A stretch of 64,000 bases of DNA from Trema orientale (taxonomy: Eukaryota > Streptophyta > Magnoliopsida > Rosales > Cannabaceae). The notes under the pieces were generated by a model. The model was not told the origin of the DNA. It saw only the letters and a program-made list of their open reading frames with translations, and searched no databases. Positions 58,097 to 64,000 of the stretch are shown here, in pieces; positions within the stretch are counted from its first letter, which is position 1; each line of letters begins with the position of its first letter. The DNA is taken from contig JXTC01000072.1 of the NCBI GenBank assembly GCA_002914845.1, positions 263,730-327,729 on the forward strand. The letters are read 5' to 3'. The position numbers and the translations under genes were made by a program.

Positions 58097-60560
58097 AATT
58101 TGATCCGGGTATGGAGTTTCTGGATCGCCCTTATCTGGGTTTGGTCTTATTTTGAGGGTTCAATGGGATTTCGGGTTGGTTTTTTGGGGGCTGATGAGAA
58201 AAGTGGCTGTTGATATTGTAGTTTCAATAAGGTTTTTGGATATGTTTTTAATTGCGAATCTTGTGAAAGCTTAACTATCGCCATGTTTTACTTTCTTGAT
58301 GCTGTTTATTGGACCTTTTTGACTTGTTGAAGTCTCAAAAATAGTTCATAAATATTTTGTTCTGCTTCAAATTTGTTGTTTTGATGATTATATAGATTTT
58401 GATTTTTGGGATTACTACTTTTTCTTCTTGTATATAGTGATTAATTGAATGGCTTCAAGCTTTGGTTGGTCAATTCATTGAAGTGTGTTTCTCACATGAT
58501 GGCCATCCTCACCTTGATGGGCATTTGGTTTATTAGAGCTGTTTCAGGACTTGCCCAAGTGCAAAAATTTGGTATCGAGTTTAGTTGTAATTATCACTCG
58601 TTTTCCTTGCTATTACATTGGTTCTTAAAGAGTTTGTTGTCTCACCAAGTTTTCTGGTTTGTTTCCATGATATACATTGTGGGCTAACATTTGAAACCTT
58701 TGCTCTTAGCTTTGGTTTGTCAGTGGTTATACAGCCCACTATAATGCGAATGGTTTTGGGTTAGGGGTAGATTATTAAAATCTATGTCTACCCACTAATG
58801 AGCCATGTAGTTGGGGTATATTTATGTATTCAAATTCATGTCGTTACTAGTTTCATAAGGCTTCATCAGTGCACTCTTTCCGCTTCTGCTTTTGGTTCCA
58901 TTACAAACCTTTTTTCGATTGTGCTTTCATTTTTTGTTGTAGAAACTTGAAACTCACAAAACAATATATCAAAAGAAAAATTCACAAGGGATACATGCAT
59001 TATTCACTTTGTGTCTTACCATTCTGCTGCCTATATTCAAAAATTAGGTCGGATCTATATATAAACTCGGGTTTATATGTATGTGCATAGACTTATATTT
59101 AGAATTTTGGGATTTGTTATATTTATCGCTTCCTGCCCTAACCCGGCCCATGTAAACTTGTGTAGCATATCATCAACGTTGAGAACAAATGTTGATGTTT
59201 CAGCCTAAACTTCTTACCTTTTGCTGCCTTGACTTTGGAACTCATGAATATAAAGGAATAGGGAAAAAGGAAGCTTGTTAAGATAGGAGTTTTATCACTT
59301 GGGATCTTGTCACCATTTAAATTGTTATACATGTCTATAAGTTGGTTTTTCTCATTAGTTAATTTTGTTCATGTTTCCATCTCAAAATGAAATTGGTCCT
59401 TATTGTACTTCTATCTTCAACTATTTCATTAATTTCTTTTGCTTGTTAAGAGTTGTAGGAGTAGAGGGCGGTGTACCCATATAATCCCGGGAAAGCATGG
59501 TATTCCCACGTGTTACATAGATCCTGTTAGGATGTGGATTTTATCCTTGTGCGACGAGAAAAAGAAGTTCACTTTTTTTACCCTTTGAAGAAAATACCAA
59601 GCTCTTTTTGAAACGCATGTTGATTGAACTCATATGATATACCTCTTACTACCCACTTAGCTTATCCGTGGTTGTTTTGTCTGTTTAGGATAATGGATGC
59701 TACGTCATTTCGTATTGGATAACTTTGCTTATTGAAGTTCAACTATTTGTTTTGAGTTTATAACCATTACTTTATTCATTGTTGTTATACTTTCTCTAAT
59801 TGGTCTATTTTGATGAATCTCGAGAATTTCAGAAGAAATTTCTGTATATAAAGACAAGATGGAAATTGTTTGCATTCATCATTCGTTCGTAGGATAAGTA
59901 GTTCTAAAATTGCAGTTATGTTTGTATATTCATATGACTTATACAAGGCTATTTATCTTCGAAGGTGAAGCAAGGCCTCTTCACAAGTGTATCTTAAACC
60001 TTGTTTGAATTCTAGTTCTTGCTGAGGTAGGTTGTTGTTGAACTTTGGAAACATTTTCAAAAAATATGAAGTGGGTGACCTGTTGCTACCACCATCGGTT
60101 GGTGCAAGAACAGGACTATTTAATCGAAACTTGATTTTGCTTGCCTGCGAGCTTTCCTGATTTCATTTACTGCTTGCCTGAGAATGTTCTCCATTTCTGC
60201 TTAGTTTTTGCTACTCTTAAGTGAAGCTGCCAAACTTATGGAACACCTGCCAAATCCTCCCAAATGTAGAGAAAGTGAGGAAGTGAACAACATTTGTTCT
60301 TCATAGAAAAGTTATTGTCGAGAACAGGAAGAAGAAAAGAGTTGAGTATTGAGAATCTGGGTTTGTAACAGGTGTTAAATAGTATTAAAAACTACTTGGT
60401 TCGTTTCAATGAAAATTGTTAGATAGGGTGATTTAATTATGCTACATGGAGCACGTCAGGCATTGTAAGTGACATCGTATTTTGTCCAACACTGAGGCGC
60501 TTTGAGAGCTCAATGGTTTGCTACTATGGTCTATGAGCATGACATTTATTTCCTTTTGGT
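58097..60560. other. Complex I gene 3' UTR and intergenic DNA
   Basis: The 3' UTR probably ends within the first 300-400 bases; AATAAGGTTT near 58226 is a candidate signal. No further gene, RNA or clear repeat is supported. Confidence 0.45.
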
Positions 60561-60599
60561 TAAAAAAATTGAATTTATTCAGAAAAATCAACTCATACA

Positions 60600-60960
60600 G
60601 GAGTAGTAGAGCCATCACTAACAAGCAACAAAACAATGACCTCTAATATCATCAACAAACACAGGGGCAGTAGAGGACCAATAATCTCTCGATTGGATTT
60701 GCTACTGCTATACACCTCTCTTGCTTAATATTGAGATTAAGATCCAGAATTTCTAAAAGACCTTCTTGAATGACTAACAATTCTAGACATCCGCCGACAA
60801 GCAGCCATTCAGTCATTCGGCTCATGGTTCTAGAACAATCCCTTGGTGTTGGATGACTCCACCTCCACACCAAAAAAATTCCACCTAGATTTGACTAAAG
60901 GCATCCATAGTCGTCTTTAGAATTTTAGCTTGGATGCACACCATCGACGACCTTGGGCAA
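60600..60960 (-). pseudogene. RNase H relic of a LINE-type retroelement
   Basis: Minus-strand translation in shifting frames gives GGVIQHQGIVLEP, LNGCLSADV, VIQEGLLEILDLNLNIK and SRDYWSSTAPVFVDDIRGH. This order resembles the C-terminal RNase H-like domain (RVT_3 type) common in plant non-LTR elements and in gene-derived fragments: 'V.RD..G.V', 'LNG..SAE', 'AIREGL..A.DL'. At least two frameshifts and several stops show it is dead. No reverse transcriptase part is seen nearby. Confidence 0.5.
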
Positions 60961-61110
60961 GAGAACACGTAACTTTCAACAATTTGTAGACCGGTTTAAG
61001 CTTTACTAAACTAAATAAGATTAGTGTTTTGCGTGTTCTAACATAGACAAGGGTCACGATGAATGGCCCCTTGCAAAACTCTACTTCTAATCCTTCCAAA
61101 GAACTCAATT

Positions 61111-61504
61111 CGCTATGTTTGGTAATAGGGAAGGAAGAGAGGAAAAATTGAGAGGTACATTACCTTGGAATAGTAGATGAGAAATGAGTGAGAACACTTC
61201 CCTCTTGTTGTGTATAGTACGAGAGGATGGAGAGAACACCAAAATATTTTCCTTGTTTGATAAGAGGGAGAAGCGGAAGAAAGGAAAAGAAGGTTCTAGT
61301 TACAGAATAACAATGTATACCATGAGTTGGCATTTTTTTCTTAAAATCTCTCTATTTTGATAGGATTAAAAATTGGTTAAATTAAGGATTTGGAATACAT
61401 TATTTAATCCCATCCTACCAAATAATTATTCTACCCCAAATCCATTGTAATCCCTTCACCTCTCTTCTTTTCTCTATTTCTTCATCCTATCAAACACACT
61501 CGAT
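61111..61504. mobile_element. Probable MITE with GTGTTTGATA-type ends
   Basis: CGCTATGTTTGGTAATAGGG and purine-rich GGAAGAGAGGAAAA at the left are mirrored by TTTCTTCATCCTATCAAACA at the right; ends are imperfect. An internal third copy (CTTGTTTGATAAGAGGGAGA at about 61252) suggests a nested or rearranged element. Confidence 0.4.
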
Positions 61505-62470
61505 GTAAAGATTGGCGGTGGTACTAGTCCTCTTGTCCTTTAAAAGCTCCTAGAATCAGGTCCTTCAACAAATTATCATCGATCGAGTCTTCACACAAGA
61601 AGTACACATACGCATCGTAGATTCATAAGTTTGTTATAATAGAGAGAGATGTTGTGAATCTAGATAGAAAAAGAGGCCATCGAGAATCATTTATGATACA
61701 TTCCAAACTCTTCAGCCGTTTATCATAAGTCCCAACGACACCAGCAAGTGGTTGTTGAATATCTTCCTTGCTCTTCCAATCTATTCCACGTCTGTGGAGT
61801 GAAGGGCCCCTTCATCCATTTTGGCATAAGCGATCTCTTAGCATAAAAATGAACATTGCAACATACAAGGTGAAAAATTATAACTTCCAGCTTCATTTGA
61901 TAATAGTCTCATTTTATTTTTTCAATCTTATCTAATGGAACTAAACAAATGCAGATTTTCTTGTTATATTGTTCTTGAGATATACTATTATTCAGGTTTG
62001 AGGATATAAATTCTTTGAAGTAAAAATGTAAGGCCATAACTAGAAAGAAAGCAACAATGCTTTTCAGGGAACTCTTATGTAATGTCAGTCGGACAAAGGC
62101 AACCCACAATACTTCCTCATTATTCACTTGACCTAAATTTTTTAAAAAAAATTAACGTACGAGATGAAGAAGTGTGCATTCTAATAATTTTGAACAATGG
62201 TTGACTGATCTTTTTTTTCTTTTTTTTTCTCTTATTATATTTAAAGACAACTTTCCAGCGAAAAAAAAAACAAAGAAAAAAAGACAACTGGTCTCTCGTC
62301 TTTTAATGTTAGTAATATCATCTTATATCTCTTGAATTTTTCCTAAAAAATAGAGATCATCTCTAATACATATGAAAATGCTAATCCTATGTTTCTGGCA
62401 AATAATTTATAATAGTAAAATGCTAATTTGATGCGTCAAGCAAAAGGTTATTTTTTAGACTCTTTTATTA
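61505..62470. other. Intergenic AT-rich DNA
   Basis: No gene recognised; a mixed poly(T)/poly(A) stretch occupies 62210-62285. Confidence 0.45.
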
Positions 62471-63233
62471 GGGTTAATCATGTAAAAATAACATCGTTTT
62501 TAACATTTTTACAAAAAATACATTATCTTTTGAACTTTTGTAAATTAATACCCTCACATTCACGATTTCTGCAAATTAATATCCCTACTTTTGAATTCTA
62601 CAAATTAATACCTTAAAATTTACGATTTCTGAAAATTAATACCCCCAGTTTTTGTTTTCTTTGTATATTTATACTATGAGCAAATTAAAAGATGCAAATA
62701 CCTCTCATTAACTTATTAAAAATGTCTAGATATTAGTATATTATCAAAAATTATTTTATAACTACTTTTTTTTGGCTAATTGCTAAAAAAATACAATTTT
62801 TTTGGTTTCTTTTTCTTTTTTTACAATTAATTATTTTACCTCTCGTTCTAATTTTTTACTTTTCTTTTTTAAATAAAAAATGAAATAAACTAACTACAAA
62901 TATTTTTCAGAAATTTTATTATTATTTAATAAGTTTTAATTAAGTTGATGATGGCTACTATCATCTTTTTATTATTAAAATCAACTAATTGGGCATTAAG
63001 GTTATAAATTTATAGGAATTTCAAATATTAGTGTATTAATTTGTAAGAATTTTAATTGTTAGGGTATTCATTTATAAAATTCAAAAGTAAGGGTATTATT
63101 TCGCAGAAATTCACAAGTCAAGATATTATTTTACGAAAATTTAAAAGTGAGGGTATTATTTTGCAAACATTCAAAAATCAGAGATTTTTTTGCAAAAAAG
63201 TTAAAAGTCAGAGTATTTTAATGTTATTATCCC
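62471..63233. mobile_element. 763-bp foldback Mutator-like element with tandem-repeat arms
   Basis: The left end GGGTTAATCATGTAAAAATA and the inverse of the right end (GGGATAATAACATTAAAATA) are similar. Each arm is built from several units of about 28-30 bp with words like TTTGAA.TTT, TGCAAATTAATACCC (left) and GGGTATTATTTTGCA (right, inverted). Flanks CTTTTATTA (62462-62470) and TTTTTATTA (63234-63242) form a 9-bp duplication with one change, fitting Mutator-type insertion. No coding sequence. Confidence 0.7.
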
Positions 63234-63242
63234 TTTTTATTA

Positions 63243-63624
63243 TTCAGTAATTAATAACCAATTACCTATAATTCATTATTCTTATTAAAATTAAAAGCTA
63301 CATAAAGCAATAACGAAAGGTCAGTCACAGAGTTATAACAGTTAATTGAGTATTAAAATTTGTGGTTTTAACATTATAAAGTGACATATAATGAAATCAA
63401 CGTTGATGAAATGTGAAAATTATTTATACGCTATAGTTTGTGCCAAATATGGAAAAAGAAATTACATTGCATTATATAATCATTCTTTTGTTCTCTATGA
63501 TGAATTATAATATTGGCACATAGATTTAAAGTTGAATTGGAGTAATTGCTTAACCGAATCAAGACAATATAAGGCCTTGGGAAAGAAATCATAAAGGAGC
63601 TTCTAAAATGACTTAAATAGTGTT
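63243..63624. other. Intergenic AT-rich DNA
   Basis: Nothing recognised. Confidence 0.45.
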
Positions 63625-63779
63625 TTGAAAAATGATTTTTTTAGTAGTGTTATAGTGTTGTGTGAGAGGGGTCACATAATTTGTGATCCTTAATTAGTCT
63701 TTAAAGAATCATAATTTTACGGTTATAGATTCTGCCGTCACACAACACAGTGACACTATTTTAAAAACTATTTTTTCAA
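63625..63779. mobile_element. Small MITE with GTTGTGTGA inverted repeats
   Basis: Left arm TTGAAAAATGATTTTT..AGTGTTATAGTGTTGTGTGA and the inverse of the right arm (ending TTTTTTCAA) match over about 40 bp with some mismatches around a 70-bp core. Confidence 0.6.
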
Positions 63780-64000
63780 GATACTCGTATAAAAGTAATT
63801 TTAGTCCAAATTGCCACTATCCATGTCAAATTCCCTTTTTAGCGGTATTTAGTCCTTGCAATCATTTATGATGGGGCCAGATTCCTTATTAAAATTTTTG
63901 ATTCAAGTCACAAATTGTTTAGTTATTTTTGTTTCATTAATGTGGTTATATTTAATATAATTACTATGAAATTCGTTACTGACTGTTTTTTTTTTTTTTT

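Noticed and set aside
60225..60250. TGAAGCTGCCA word resembling miR167
   Set aside because: Only the first 11 bases agree, and no hairpin with a matching star strand is visible.

Overview
This is a stretch of AT-rich nuclear plant DNA. Interrupted genes with GT/AG introns, plant-specific families (DYW-type pentatricopeptide protein, plant cornichon, plant bHLH) and abundant LTR elements and MITEs point to a eudicot; the species cannot be named. Five protein genes can be modelled, all on the + strand: a cornichon-type ER cargo receptor (5113-8575), a bHLH factor of the bHLH48/bHLH60 type (30210-35068), a GH28 pectin-degrading-type enzyme (37341-42394), a DYW-type PPR protein resembling At3g13770 (43180-45208), and the ESSS (NDUFB11-like) subunit of mitochondrial complex I (57770-58096). 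As far as I recall, the bHLH, GH28 and ESSS genes are also neighbours on Arabidopsis chromosome 3 (At3g57800, At3g57790, At3g57785), with a partial second copy on chromosome 2, so the right half of the window looks like an old conserved gene block.

Layout. 1-5112: gene-free, with two foldback MITEs and an internally deleted LTR element (3218-4787). 5113-8575: cornichon gene, with two possible last exons. 8576-30209: about 21 kb without a recognisable gene, filled with MITEs, a solo LTR containing an assembly gap (15370-16532), a second LTR-like relic (23640-25154), a hAT-type element with 8-bp target duplication, and promoter-like repeats (28494-29106). 30210-45208: bHLH, GH28 and PPR genes, with MITEs between and inside them. 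47711-57511: one large Mutator-like element (MULE). 57770-58096: complex I gene. 58097-64000: gene-free, with a LINE RNase H relic and several foldback elements.

The most unusual object is the 9.8-kb MULE. It has matching terminal inverted repeats and a 9-bp target duplication (7 of 9 bases). Two decayed genes face each other inside it: a DUF1985-containing accessory gene read rightward and a MuDR-type transposase read leftward. The catalytic core of the transposase (DDE residues still present) is inverted relative to its own N-terminal and C-terminal parts. At least eight arrays of a roughly 22-bp near-palindromic repeat built from TTGACC/GGTCAA (the WRKY W-box core) separate the coding blocks and sit at intron-like positions. 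Other Mutator-type elements with 9-bp target duplications are scattered in the window: three 172-bp copies of one MITE, a 189-bp MITE, and a 763-bp foldback element whose arms are tandem arrays.
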